Positions 10,054 to 18,493 of a stretch of DNA of 64,000 nucleotides are shown here, one piece after another. The notes under the pieces are model-generated. The model saw only the letters and a program-made list of their open reading frames with translations, did no database searches and was not told the origin of the DNA. Each line of letters begins with the position of its first letter. Positions within the stretch are counted from its first letter, which is position 1. The translations under genes and the position numbers were made by a program. The stretch comes from an uncultured Oceanisphaera sp. (GTDB lineage: Bacteria > Pseudomonadota > Gammaproteobacteria > Enterobacterales > Aeromonadaceae): assembly GCF_947495715.1 (NCBI RefSeq), contig NZ_CANLZU010000006.1, positions 1 through 64,000 on the forward strand. The letters are read 5' to 3'.

Positions 10054-12180
10054 TCACAACCCGAAATAAGGCGAACGGGCGTCGGTTAACCCATACAAGC
10101 CGTAGCGTCGGCCCAGCATTTGGCCGCCGTCGCGGGTAAGGGGGACCCAACTGATGGTCGAACTGGTGGTGCTGGGGCTAACCGTCAGCAGGTCGAACGG
10201 AATAGACACATAAAAGCCTTTGGTGAAGCTGCCTTCGCCATAATCTTCACTCGACACATTGGTGAAAGTGGCAAAGGCGCCGGCCACTACACCGCTGTCG
10301 AACTTGTGCGAAAGCTCAAAGGTCGCCCCCTTGTCACCGGCCAGGTACTGGCCCGATTGCAGTTGCAGCAGGGTGTCGTCCAGCCAGGGCAGTTCGTAAT
10401 AGGCGCCCAGATGACCGGTGGTCACCGCATAATCCAGCATGCCGAATTGAGAGTCGAAATCCCGCTGTTTCACCCAATTGAGGTTGGCACCTAGTGCCCA
10501 GTTGGTATTTTGCGGCCGATACAGCACCTCGCCACCGGCACCGGCAAACATCAGCTCTAAATAACCGCCATAGGCCTGGGCATACCAGTTGGGGGCCAGC
10601 CGGTCCATCCAGGTAAGTTGCAGGTTTTGCAGCCGTACCGGGCTGTCTTTTATGTATTTGCGCACCAGAGTACGTACTTGCGGCAAAGTAGGATTGTCGT
10701 TGTCGGCATAACCGTTATAGGTTTCATCCAGCTTGTCGTAGTTATCCACCAGGTTTACATAGGCGGCGGTAGAGGCCAGCCAGTGATCGGCAAGGTTGGT
10801 TTCCAGATCGCCCAGCAGACCAATTTGATAAATATAAAATGACTCCGGGCCGCCAAACGACTGTTGCAGCACAGGTGATACACCAAAACGGTAACGGCTA
10901 TCTACAGCGGCCACCTCGGTGGCATCACTATAATCGCCCGGCTCGGCCTGGATCATGGCGTCGTTGAGGCTGGCGCCAATATAGGCGTTGTCTGCCGCCT
11001 GGCGCAGGGCGGTCATATCAAACTGTTGCTCGGTAAGCGGCAGGTTCTTCTTGGTTTCCACCAGCCGCACCTGCTCTATATCGGCCGGCAGCTGGTTGGC
11101 AAACAGCATGCCGGCACGGGCGTTGGCTTCGGCTCTGTCGCGGTATTTGGCCTGTTCGGCGGTCACTATGACCGTATTGTCCTGGCGCAGTACAGTGGCG
11201 TTGCGATAACCGGCGTTATTGGCCAAATCACCCTGTAACGTGCCCCAGTCCTCCTGCCCAGCATTCGGTAAAGCGTCCGGCTGATACTGGGGGTGGGGCA
11301 GGTCGTTCCAGCTAGGGGTTAATTCATTGAAGTTGGTACGCATGGTCACACCCAGGTTCATGGTGTTACCACGCTCCCACCCCGCATGTACATCCAGCCA
11401 GTCAAAGGCCCGGTATACGGCACCCACGTTCATGGGCGTGTCTACCTTCAGGGTGCCGGCAACATCGTTTACATAATCGTTGCTGTCGTATTCCAGCTTC
11501 AACCGCAATGGCTGCCAGGGCGTTTGATATTCCACCCCGCCAAACAAGGCGGCCGGACCCCGAAACATTTTATTGACATCAAATTTGCCGCCGCTGCCCA
11601 GGGTGCCTTGCGGGCGTTCGCAAAAGCCGCCGGCCACCTCACAAAACGGGTTGCTGATGTTGCCACGGGTACCTAAATAGCCCCAGCCCATGCCGAGCGT
11701 CAAGTCCAACGGGCCTATCCGTTTGCTGGCCGCGACAAATTCGGAAGCAAACAAGCCGGTGCCGCCCATATCCCGGGCGCCTACACTCAGTTCCGGCAGC
11801 CACTGGCGTTCTTTCAGCAACCGAAACTTGGCGTCTATGCCCTTGTCTTTCAGCGTTTGATCACCACTAAACTCGGTATTCTGGCTGTAAAGCCGGGTAC
11901 GCACATCCACATAGCGCACCGTGGTTTCCAGCCAGGGAAACAGCTGCAAAGACAGCGAGTAACGACGGTATTGGTCGGTGTCAAAGTAGTTGATGCTGAA
12001 CTCGCCCTCTTTGTTCATGCGGGCAGAGGGCATTTGCAACAAACCGGTCCCCCCAAAGTCGGACTGAGACGGCATGGGCACAAAGGGCGTAAGCTCGTCG
12101 GCCCGGGTGGGTGCGTGCAATATCAAGGCAACGGCGGCGGCCAGGGTGGCATAGTTAACAAAGTGAAAAGGCTGGTTCAT
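10054..12180 (-). CDS. yjbH: YjbH/GfcD-family outer-membrane exopolysaccharide protein
   Basis: Large (708 residues) predicted outer-membrane beta-barrel of the YjbH/GfcD family, encoded with capsule or exopolysaccharide genes in E. coli; its exact function is not established. A signal peptide of about 28 residues ends near PTRADELTPF. The conserved opening QSDFGGTGLLQMPSARMNKEGEFSINY identifies the family, and strands alternate aromatic and polar residues to the C-terminus. The ATG overlaps the yjbG stop (ATGA); the longer open frame upstream lacks a signal peptide. Last gene of yjbEFGH. Confidence 0.9.
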   Translation of the reverse strand: MNQPFHFVNYATLAAAVALILHAPTRADELTPFVPMPSQSDFGGTGLLQMPSARMNKEGEFSINYFDTDQYRRYSLSLQLFPWLETTVRYVDVRTRLYSQNTEFSGDQTLKDKGIDAKFRLLKERQWLPELSVGARDMGGTGLFASEFVAASKRIGPLDLTLGMGWGYLGTRGNISNPFCEVAGGFCERPQGTLGSGGKFDVNKMFRGPAALFGGVEYQTPWQPLRLKLEYDSNDYVNDVAGTLKVDTPMNVGAVYRAFDWLDVHAGWERGNTMNLGVTMRTNFNELTPSWNDLPHPQYQPDALPNAGQEDWGTLQGDLANNAGYRNATVLRQDNTVIVTAEQAKYRDRAEANARAGMLFANQLPADIEQVRLVETKKNLPLTEQQFDMTALRQAADNAYIGASLNDAMIQAEPGDYSDATEVAAVDSRYRFGVSPVLQQSFGGPESFYIYQIGLLGDLETNLADHWLASTAAYVNLVDNYDKLDETYNGYADNDNPTLPQVRTLVRKYIKDSPVRLQNLQLTWMDRLAPNWYAQAYGGYLELMFAGAGGEVLYRPQNTNWALGANLNWVKQRDFDSQFGMLDYAVTTGHLGAYYELPWLDDTLLQLQSGQYLAGDKGATFELSHKFDSGVVAGAFATFTNVSSEDYGEGSFTKGFYVSIPFDLLTVSPSTTSSTISWVPLTRDGGQMLGRRYGLYGLTDARSPYFGL

Positions 12181-12914
12181 GGCTGTCTGTTCGCTAAAAG
12201 AGTCATTATTTGCCGGTTTAGCCCGGTAAAAGCGGCGGGCAACTGCTTGAAGCCCACGTAAAGGGTGGCACCGGGCGCCACGCCAACAAATTCGGGGGCA
12301 AAGGGGTCTACGCCGCTGGTCATGACAACGCCGTCCGGCTGTATCACCCATATATTATTCGAGTCTGCTTCCGGCAGGGTACTTAGCCGTTTGCCGTAGT
12401 CATAAGCGAAGGCGCCCCCCACAAAGGGCCGCTTGCCCGGCAGGCGTATCAACCCCTGGGCCCACACAAAGTCGGGCCTGTCGCGCAGGGTGATGGTGTA
12501 ATTGCCATCCAGCAGGGGGTTCTGCTCCGGCTGCAGGCGCACCAGATCATAATCCATGCTGACGGGTTGATAGGCTGCAAGCGGTAGGGCATGCAACTGG
12601 GCCAGCAGCTCATAGGCACTGCGCAGGCCGCCCTGGTTACCCTGGCGTGCCCAGTACTGCCCCAGCCGTTCAAGCCGGTCTGTTACCTGGCGGTGCAATT
12701 CGGTCAGCTCTGCCAGCTTATCTTCTGACTGACGGGTAAGCACAGACCAGCGAGGGTCAACTCCGGCCGCATGCAGCGAGGCCAGCACCTGCTGCCAGCG
12801 TACCGGTTGCGTATATTGCTGATTGAGGGCGCTGTTGGGTAATACCGTTATTTTTACCTGGCTATAAGCAGTGGCAGAAAATAAGGCTAAAAACACAAAA
12901 AATAGTGACTTCAT
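12177..12914 (-). CDS. yjbG: YjbG/GfcC-family capsule protein
   Basis: Periplasmic protein of 245 residues with a signal peptide (MKSLFFVFLALFSATAYSQ). GfcC proteins carry two beta-grasp domains like those of Wza plus a C-terminal amphipathic helix, and are thought to help polymer export or assembly. Family features visible are the long helical segment around residues 65-110 and the repeated VTLRDRPDFVWAQGLI-like strand pattern. It overlaps yjbF upstream and yjbH downstream by 4 nt each, so the three are translationally coupled. Confidence 0.85.
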   Translation of the reverse strand: MKSLFFVFLALFSATAYSQVKITVLPNSALNQQYTQPVRWQQVLASLHAAGVDPRWSVLTRQSEDKLAELTELHRQVTDRLERLGQYWARQGNQGGLRSAYELLAQLHALPLAAYQPVSMDYDLVRLQPEQNPLLDGNYTITLRDRPDFVWAQGLIRLPGKRPFVGGAFAYDYGKRLSTLPEADSNNIWVIQPDGVVMTSGVDPFAPEFVGVAPGATLYVGFKQLPAAFTGLNRQIMTLLANRQP

Positions 12915-13576
12915 GATTGATACGGCTTGATTAGGGTGATTTCTACCTCGGGCAGACCCGGGCCAATAAACTGGCGGCTTTTTATGACTTCACCGCTGTC
13001 GGGCGACAGCCAGAATGTGTTTTGTAACTGACGATCAAATTTGGCGTAGCGCACCTGCTCGGTAAATTTAATCAGCGTGACGGGTTGGCCCAGAATATTC
13101 TGCGACTCTTCACCCTGGTATTCAAAACGCGAAAGCGAGGCATAACCGCTAATATAACCCGGTTGCCAGTCTTGCTCGCTGGCCCAGCGCATATCCTGGC
13201 GCTGTTGCAGCAAGGTCAGAAGGTGAGGCAGGGGATCGGCGGCCAGGTTGCCGGTGTAAACGAGATTCTGCTCAAAGCCCAGGGTCTTGATCAGGCGCCC
13301 ATGTTGGGTAACCAGCATTTTTTTATCCTGGGTTACCCACTTAAGCTTGTCACCTTCTGCCAGTGCCAGCACAGAAAGCACCCGTGGGCCATGGCCCCAT
13401 TTCAGTTGAATAGCGGCATAGGGCAGGGCGGTTATCTGTTGCCGGGTGAGCGGTACATCGTTATAGCCCAGGGCGGCCACACGTAGGGTATCGCTTATGT
13501 CTTGCACCTTTTGGCTGCAGCCAACAAGGGCCAGCAGGGTGGCCAGCCATAAGCCTGAACAGGAAAGTTTTATCAT
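12911..13576 (-). CDS. yjbF: YjbF/GfcB-family lipoprotein
   Basis: 221-residue lipoprotein: lipobox LALVGC with the acylated cysteine at residue 20, followed by SQKVQDI, which lacks an Asp at +2 and so predicts outer-membrane sorting. The remainder is beta-rich, as in GfcB/YjbF proteins, with the typical LKWVTQDKKMLVTQHGRLIKT segment. Its role in group 4 capsule or Yjb exopolysaccharide secretion is by family only. It follows an intrinsic-terminator hairpin separating it from the small gene upstream. Confidence 0.85.
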   Translation of the reverse strand: MIKLSCSGLWLATLLALVGCSQKVQDISDTLRVAALGYNDVPLTRQQITALPYAAIQLKWGHGPRVLSVLALAEGDKLKWVTQDKKMLVTQHGRLIKTLGFEQNLVYTGNLAADPLPHLLTLLQQRQDMRWASEQDWQPGYISGYASLSRFEYQGEESQNILGQPVTLIKFTEQVRYAKFDRQLQNTFWLSPDSGEVIKSRQFIGPGLPEVEITLIKPYQS

Positions 13577-13590
13577 TTGAGTTCAACAAT

Positions 13591-13615
13591 AAATAAAAAG
13601 GGGCCATGGCCCCTT
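13591..13615 (-). terminator. attenuating terminator between yjbE-like gene and yjbF
   Basis: Read leftward, AAGGGGCCATGGCCCCTT is a perfect 18-bp palindrome followed by TTTTATTTATTG, in the 71-bp gap after the small gene. Partial read-through would make the small protein more abundant than the YjbF-G-H proteins. Confidence 0.75.
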
Positions 13616-13647
13616 GGTGAACAATCTGCCATAAAAAAATGTGCAGC

Positions 13648-14046
13648 TTAGTTAGAACCAGAGGTAGATCCTGGAGTGGAAGAACCAGGGGTGGAACCAG
13701 GAGTAACCGCACCATTGTTGCTGTCGCTGCCGGATACACCCACGGCTACGGCGGCGGCTACGGCCACGGTTGCAGCGGCGGCCACGGCAGCGGTACCCAG
13801 ACCCACGGCGGTGCCAGCGGCAATGCCACCAGCAGCGGCACCGGCACCCACGCCGGCACCAGCAGCACCAACGCCTGCACTGGTAGCCCCTGCACCAGCT
13901 GCGCCGGTTCCAGCTCCAGCAGCGGCGGTACCGGTTGTGCCGGCACCTGCACCGCTACCTGCGGCAGCAGCACCGGTTTCGGTTTGAGCCTGCACTGGCA
14001 GTGCCAGTGCAGCCCCTATCAATAAAGCAAATGCTGTTTTTTTCAT
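13648..14046 (-). CDS. small secreted Gly/Ala-rich protein, YjbE/GfcA-like
   Basis: 132 residues: signal peptide MKKTAFALLIGAALALPVQAQ, then about 85 residues almost wholly Gly, Ala, Thr and Val, then a C-terminal tail of TPGS-type repeats. It occupies the position of gfcA/yjbE, which encode small low-complexity exported proteins at the head of the same operons. The start ATG has AAGGAGA 8 bp upstream; the longer frame does not. The alanine-rich stretch is hydrophobic enough to insert in a membrane. Function unknown; identity rests on position and composition. Confidence 0.75.
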   Translation of the reverse strand: MKKTAFALLIGAALALPVQAQTETGAAAAGSGAGAGTTGTAAAGAGTGAAGAGATSAGVGAAGAGVGAGAAAGGIAAGTAVGLGTAAVAAAATVAVAAAVAVGVSGSDSNNGAVTPGSTPGSSTPGSTSGSN

Positions 14047-14393
14047 CAGGATTCTCCTTGCAATCAATTTGTGAACCATGTAAGCATCGCAACAATATAC
14101 GCCATTGCGATAAAATAACCTCATTTTCACCACTAGAGCGGTAATTTACCACTTAAGACGGCGTTAGATAACGAAACTTAATAAATTAAAGTTAGCCAAA
14201 TCATTCATCTTTCTTTGAATTTGGGTCGTTGTAGTGCAGCAGCTACATAGTCGCACCGCGCTACACACGCCATGTTTTGTGTTACGATACGGCGCAATTT
14301 TTCATGGTCGCTTATTGCATTTTGCGACAAAGCTGAACCAGATATCAGTTCTCATATAAAGCTCAATTAAAACAAGAGCATAAATAACGGCGT
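14047..14393. other. divergent promoter region yjbE/wza
   Basis: An A+T-rich gap between divergent capsule units. It must hold the promoters for both, but I see no convincing -35/-10 pair in either direction. No open frame or repeat stands out. Confidence 0.5.
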
Positions 14394-14431
14394 TCAGCAT
14401 CGGGGGCTGTAACCCTGGGGCGGTAGCGTAC
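14394..14431 (+). promoter_or_regulatory. JUMPstart/ops element before wza
   Basis: TTCAGCATCGGGGGCTGTAA followed by CCCTGGGGCGGTAGCGTA matches the JUMPstart sequence of enterobacterial capsule and O-antigen operons. Its 3' part GGCGGTAGCGTAC (14419-14431) differs from the ops consensus GGCGGTAGCGTGC at one base. In E. coli, ops pauses RNA polymerase and loads the antiterminator RfaH. It lies about 100 bp before wza in a transcribed leader, as expected. Confidence 0.88.
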
Positions 14432-14531
14432 CTTTTTATTGCTCACAACGGCCCCTGCCGTGTTTTGGATGCTTTTTGAGCCTGGCTATTTGTATATCGT
14501 TATATTCTTAATTAATAAGCAGACTAATTAA

Positions 14532-15665
14532 ATGAAACACGTTTACCAACTACCTTGTTTAGTGTTGACCACGGTTTTGTTGGGGGGCTGCACCCTGATA
14601 CCCGGCTCTCATTTCTCCAGTTCTTACGGCACTGTGGTAGATCAGTACCATGATCAAGACGACGATCTGACCGAGTTGGTAGATATTTATCCTATCAGCG
14701 CCGCCTCTGTGTTGGCCGCACAGGCGCCAGGAGAGACCGTTGCTAGCTCTGATCTGCCACTGCGCCAGCAAATTGCACAATACGACTATCTGGTTGGCCC
14801 GGGCGATGTTTTGAGTGTAACCGTATGGGACCACCCCGAACTGACCACCCCGGCGGGGCAGTATCGCAGCTCGGAAGAAGCCGGCAACTGGGTACATACC
14901 GACGGCACCATGTTTTATCCCTACATTGGTAATATTCAGGTAGCAGGGCTAAAAGTCAGTGAAATTCGCGACCTTATCAGCAGCCGTCTGGCCCGTTACG
15001 TAGAAAGCCCGCAAGTAGACGTAACCATAGCGGCATTTCGCTCCAAATGGGTATATGTAACCGGCGAAGTAGAAAACCCCGGCACCCTGCCGATTACCAA
15101 TATTCCATTAACGCTGATTGATGCGGTAAGCAAGGCGGGCGGCGTAACCGAGTTTGCCGACTGGCAAACCGTGATACTGAACCGTGGCGAGCAACGCTTT
15201 CGTTTTTCGCTGCGCGACCTCTATAAAGACGGTGATGTAAGCCAGAACATTCTGTTGCAGCCCAACGACGTGATCAACATTAACCGCAACGACGACAGCA
15301 AGGTATTTGTGCTGGGTGAGGTGAACCGCGCTCAAACCTTGCCAATGGGGCGCAACGGCAAAACCCTAGCCGAGGCATTATCTGATGCCAACGGCATTAA
15401 TCAGATAACCGCAGACGCTACCGGCGTGTTTGTGCTGCGCAAGGCGCCAGCAAACAGTGGTCGCATCGCCGATGTGTATCAGCTGAATGCCAAAAACGCT
15501 GCCGCCCTGGTGCTGGCCGACAGCTTTCATCTGCAAGAGCGTGACATTGTGTATGTAACCGCAGCGCCCATTACCCGCTGGAACCGGGTGCTAAGTCAGT
15601 TATTACCGACCATATCCGGCCTTAACGTTGTTAGTGATGCGTCCGACTCTGTGAGTGGAAACTGA
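14532..15665 (+). CDS. wza: Wza/GfcE polysaccharide export lipoprotein
   Basis: Outer-membrane octameric translocon for capsular polysaccharide. A lipobox (VLLGGC) makes C20 the acylated N-terminus. The poly-export domain begins at YDYLVGPGDVLSVTVWDHPEL; two SLBB/beta-grasp domains follow (KWVYVTGEVENPGTLP and KVFVLGEVNRAQTLP). The C-terminal RWNRVLSQLLPTISGLN is the likely membrane-spanning amphipathic helix. 377 residues, usual for Wza. Its stop codon shares one base with the wzb start. Probably RfaH-regulated through the upstream ops. Confidence 0.95.
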   Translation: MKHVYQLPCLVLTTVLLGGCTLIPGSHFSSSYGTVVDQYHDQDDDLTELVDIYPISAASVLAAQAPGETVASSDLPLRQQIAQYDYLVGPGDVLSVTVWDHPELTTPAGQYRSSEEAGNWVHTDGTMFYPYIGNIQVAGLKVSEIRDLISSRLARYVESPQVDVTIAAFRSKWVYVTGEVENPGTLPITNIPLTLIDAVSKAGGVTEFADWQTVILNRGEQRFRFSLRDLYKDGDVSQNILLQPNDVININRNDDSKVFVLGEVNRAQTLPMGRNGKTLAEALSDANGINQITADATGVFVLRKAPANSGRIADVYQLNAKNAAALVLADSFHLQERDIVYVTAAPITRWNRVLSQLLPTISGLNVVSDASDSVSGN

Positions 15666-16099
15666 TGTTTAACAATATTCTGGTAGTGTGTGTGGGCAAT
15701 ATTTGCCGCAGCCCTACCGCCGAGTTTTTGCTGAAGGCGGCACTGCCCGGCAAAACCGTACACTCCGCCGGCCTTGGCGCCCTGGTAGATAAAGACATGG
15801 ATGCCACGGCCCGCAGCATAGCCGAAAACCATGATATTGACTGCCCCCTTCATGCGGCCCGCCAGTTAACCAAAGAACTGTGCCGGCAGGCAGACGTGAT
15901 ATTGGTCATGGAAAACAAGCACAAAGAAGGGGTAAGCCGGCTGGCGCCCGAAGTGCGGGGCAAAACCTTTTTGCTGGGCCAATGGCAGCAAAATCAGGAA
16001 ATTCCAGACCCCTACAAGAAAAGCACCGAGGCATTCGAGCATGTATACGGGCTAATAGAGCACAACTGTACGCTCTGGGCCGATAAGCTGAATAAATAA
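15665..16099 (+). CDS. wzb: low-molecular-weight protein tyrosine phosphatase Wzb/Etp
   Basis: Dephosphorylates the tyrosine tail of the neighbouring Wzc kinase, a cycle required for high-molecular-weight polymer export. The P-loop CVGNICRS gives nucleophile C9 and R15 (CX5RS). The general acid is D115 in the IPDPYKKS loop. 144 residues, typical of the family. One-base overlap with wza and a 10-bp gap to wzc place all three in one transcript. Confidence 0.95.
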   Translation: MFNNILVVCVGNICRSPTAEFLLKAALPGKTVHSAGLGALVDKDMDATARSIAENHDIDCPLHAARQLTKELCRQADVILVMENKHKEGVSRLAPEVRGKTFLLGQWQQNQEIPDPYKKSTEAFEHVYGLIEHNCTLWADKLNK

Positions 16100-16109
16100 G
16101 AGAAAACGC

Positions 16110-18308
16110 ATGACACAGCAAACCACAATCAACAACCAGCCCCAAGACGACGAAATAGACCTGGGTCGCCTGTTTGGCCTGCTGCTGGACGGCAAATGGC
16201 TGATTATCGGCATAACCACCCTTGCCATGATCATCGGCGTGACCTATGCCTTGCTGTCCACCCCGGTATACAAGGCCAATGCCCTGTTGCAGGTAGAAGA
16301 AAAGTCCAGTGGCATGCCCGCCCTGGGTGAAATGGGGGACCTGTTTTCGCAACAAAGCAATGCCGGGGCGGAGTTGGAAATTATCAGCTCTCGCATGGTG
16401 CTGGGCGCGGCGGTAGACGAGCGCAAGCGTGACATTATTGTTGAGCCCTATTATTTTCCGCTGCTCGGCAAGTTTATGGCCAGCCGCTACCAGGGCGAGC
16501 AACCGGCCGAGGCCAGCCTGTTTGACAGTTATGCCTGGGGCGGTGAGCAAATAAAAGTGAGCCAGCTGATGGTGCCAAGCTACCTGCTGGACAAGCCGCT
16601 TACCCTGCGCGCCACCGAACAGGGCTTTGTGCTGTTGAATAATGACGGCACCGAACTGCTGCGCGGCCAGGCAGGCAAGCTTGCCGAACAAGACGGCATC
16701 CGTTTGCTGCTTACCGATCTGGTGGCTCGTCCGGGTACCGAGTTTGTGCTGACCAAGGCCAGTCGGCTAAAGGCCATTGCCGACTTGAGCCAAAACCTGA
16801 ATGTGAGCGAAAAAGGCAAGGCCAGCGGTATTCTCTCTCTTAGCCTTACCGGCACCAACCAGGCCGACATTGCCGCGACCCTTAATGCGGTGGCGCGCCA
16901 GTATCTGTTGCAGAATATTCAGCGCATGTCTGCCGAGGCCGAAAAAAGTCTGTCCTTTTTAACCGAACAACAGCCAGAGCTTAAAGCGAAACTGGACCAG
17001 GCCGAAGAGCGCCTGAACGAATATCGCCAGCAGCATAAATCGGTGGATCTGGGGCTGGAAACCCAGAGCGTGCTGACGCAGATGGTGGAACTGGAAAAAC
17101 AACTCAACGAACTGTCGTTCAAAGAGTCGGAGCTAAGCCGGCTTTATACCCGGGCTCACCCCAGCTACCAGGCCCTGCTGGAGAAAAAGCAGGCTCTGGC
17201 CAAAGACAAAAAACAGTTGGCCGATCAGGTAGAAAACCTGCCGACTACGCAACAAGAAGTGCTGCGCCTGACCCGAGACATGCAGGTAAGCCAGGAGATT
17301 TATATTCAGCTGCTGAACAAGGTACAAGAGCTGAACATCGTCAAGGCGGGTACTGTAGGCAATGTGCGCATCATTGACGATGCCGTTACCGAGCCCCATG
17401 CGGTCAAACCCAAAAAGCCGCTGATAGTGGTGTTGGCCACCTTGCTGGGCGGCATGCTCAGTGTGGGCCTGGTGCTGATGCGTGGCCTGCTCAACCGAGG
17501 TGTAGAAAACCCGGAAGACTTTGAACAGGCCGGCATGAGTGTGTATGCCAGTGTGCCCTTGAGCGAGGTGCATCAGAAGAAAACCCAGTTGCTGAGCAAA
17601 CGCAAAAAACAACCAAATCAGGGCAGCCAACTGCTGGCGGCCTATAATCCAGCCGATTTGGCAATAGAATCGTTACGGGCGCTTCGCACCAGCCTGCACT
17701 TTGCCATGATTGAGGCCAACAACAACGTACTGGCCATTGGTGGCCCAAGCCCGGCCATAGGCAAGTCGTTTGTAAGCTCCAACCTGGCAGCCATTTGTGC
17801 CCAGGCGGGGCAAAAAGTGCTGCTAATAGACGCCGACATGCGTAAAGGCTATATGCACACGCTGCTTAACGTGAGTCTTGAACAAGGCCTGTCCGGCCTG
17901 CTGAGCGGTAAACACAGCCTGCAGCAAGTAGTGCAGAGCACAGAAGTAGACAACCTGCACTTTATAGCCAGAGGCCAGATACCGCCGAACCCCTCCGAGT
18001 TGTTGATGCACAGTAACTTCAGCAAGTTGGTAGAAGAGGCTGGCAAGCAATACGACCTGGTAATTATCGACACCCCACCGGTACTGGCAGTAACAGATCC
18101 GGTAATTATCAGTGCCCAGGCCGGCACCACGCTGATGATAAGCCGCTTCGCCAAAAACCCGCTTAAAGAAGTAGAAATCGCCATGCGTCGCTACCAGCAA
18201 AACGGCATTAATGTAAAAGGCATTGTATTCAACGCAGTAGAGCGCAAAGCCTCCACCTACGGTTATGGTAACTACGGTTACTACAACTACGAATACAAAA
18301 ACTCATAA
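16110..18308 (+). CDS. wzc: Wzc/Etk tyrosine autokinase and chain-length regulator
   Basis: Inner-membrane bacterial tyrosine kinase that contacts Wza and controls polymerisation and export. An N-terminal Wzz domain with a first transmembrane segment (LIIGITTLAMIIGVTYALL) is followed by a long periplasmic coiled-coil region, then a second segment near residue 435 (PLIVVLATLLGGMLSVGLVL). The cytoplasmic kinase has Walker A GGPSPAIGKS (about 544-553), Walker A' VLLIDADMRKG and Walker B LVIIDTPPV. The tail YGYGNYGYYNYEY holds seven tyrosines. 732 residues, complete. Confidence 0.96.
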   Translation: MTQQTTINNQPQDDEIDLGRLFGLLLDGKWLIIGITTLAMIIGVTYALLSTPVYKANALLQVEEKSSGMPALGEMGDLFSQQSNAGAELEIISSRMVLGAAVDERKRDIIVEPYYFPLLGKFMASRYQGEQPAEASLFDSYAWGGEQIKVSQLMVPSYLLDKPLTLRATEQGFVLLNNDGTELLRGQAGKLAEQDGIRLLLTDLVARPGTEFVLTKASRLKAIADLSQNLNVSEKGKASGILSLSLTGTNQADIAATLNAVARQYLLQNIQRMSAEAEKSLSFLTEQQPELKAKLDQAEERLNEYRQQHKSVDLGLETQSVLTQMVELEKQLNELSFKESELSRLYTRAHPSYQALLEKKQALAKDKKQLADQVENLPTTQQEVLRLTRDMQVSQEIYIQLLNKVQELNIVKAGTVGNVRIIDDAVTEPHAVKPKKPLIVVLATLLGGMLSVGLVLMRGLLNRGVENPEDFEQAGMSVYASVPLSEVHQKKTQLLSKRKKQPNQGSQLLAAYNPADLAIESLRALRTSLHFAMIEANNNVLAIGGPSPAIGKSFVSSNLAAICAQAGQKVLLIDADMRKGYMHTLLNVSLEQGLSGLLSGKHSLQQVVQSTEVDNLHFIARGQIPPNPSELLMHSNFSKLVEEAGKQYDLVIIDTPPVLAVTDPVIISAQAGTTLMISRFAKNPLKEVEIAMRRYQQNGINVKGIVFNAVERKASTYGYGNYGYYNYEYKNS

Positions 18309-18328
18309 GTGAGAACTGTTACACCACC

Positions 18329-18350
18329 GGTCAAATAAATTTGACCCTAC
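18329..18350. repeat. GGTCAAAT-type palindrome
   Basis: GGTCAAATAAATTTGACC plus CCTACG; a variant of the GGTCGAAT family, located just 3' of wzc. Confidence 0.7.
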
Positions 18351-18405
18351 GACGTATGTAAGCGCCCATTTATACGGCGCAATCCCATAGATAATGCAAT
18401 ACCAA

Positions 18406-18440
18406 CAAAAACGGCGCTGTATCAAACAGCGCCGTTTTTT
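18406..18440. terminator. intrinsic terminator, right flank of capsule locus
   Basis: Stem ACGGCGCTGT / ACAGCGCCGT with loop ATCAA and six T; preceded by CCAACAAAA exactly as the terminator at 9953. Ends wzc transcription rightward and, read the other way, map. Confidence 0.9.
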
Positions 18441-18493
18441 ATTCTGCTGCGCGGGGTCTGCCGACGGAAGGTGCCGCGACAGCTTGCCGGAGT

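Noticed and set aside
13639-14025. Open frames opposite and overlapping the Gly/Ala-rich gene
   Set aside because: They are low-complexity translations of the same repetitive codons; only the leftward frame has a signal peptide and a good ribosome binding site.
14134-14393. Specific promoter hexamers for wza and yjbE
   Set aside because: Several weak -10-like words (for example TACGAT near 14284) lack a matching -35 at proper spacing.
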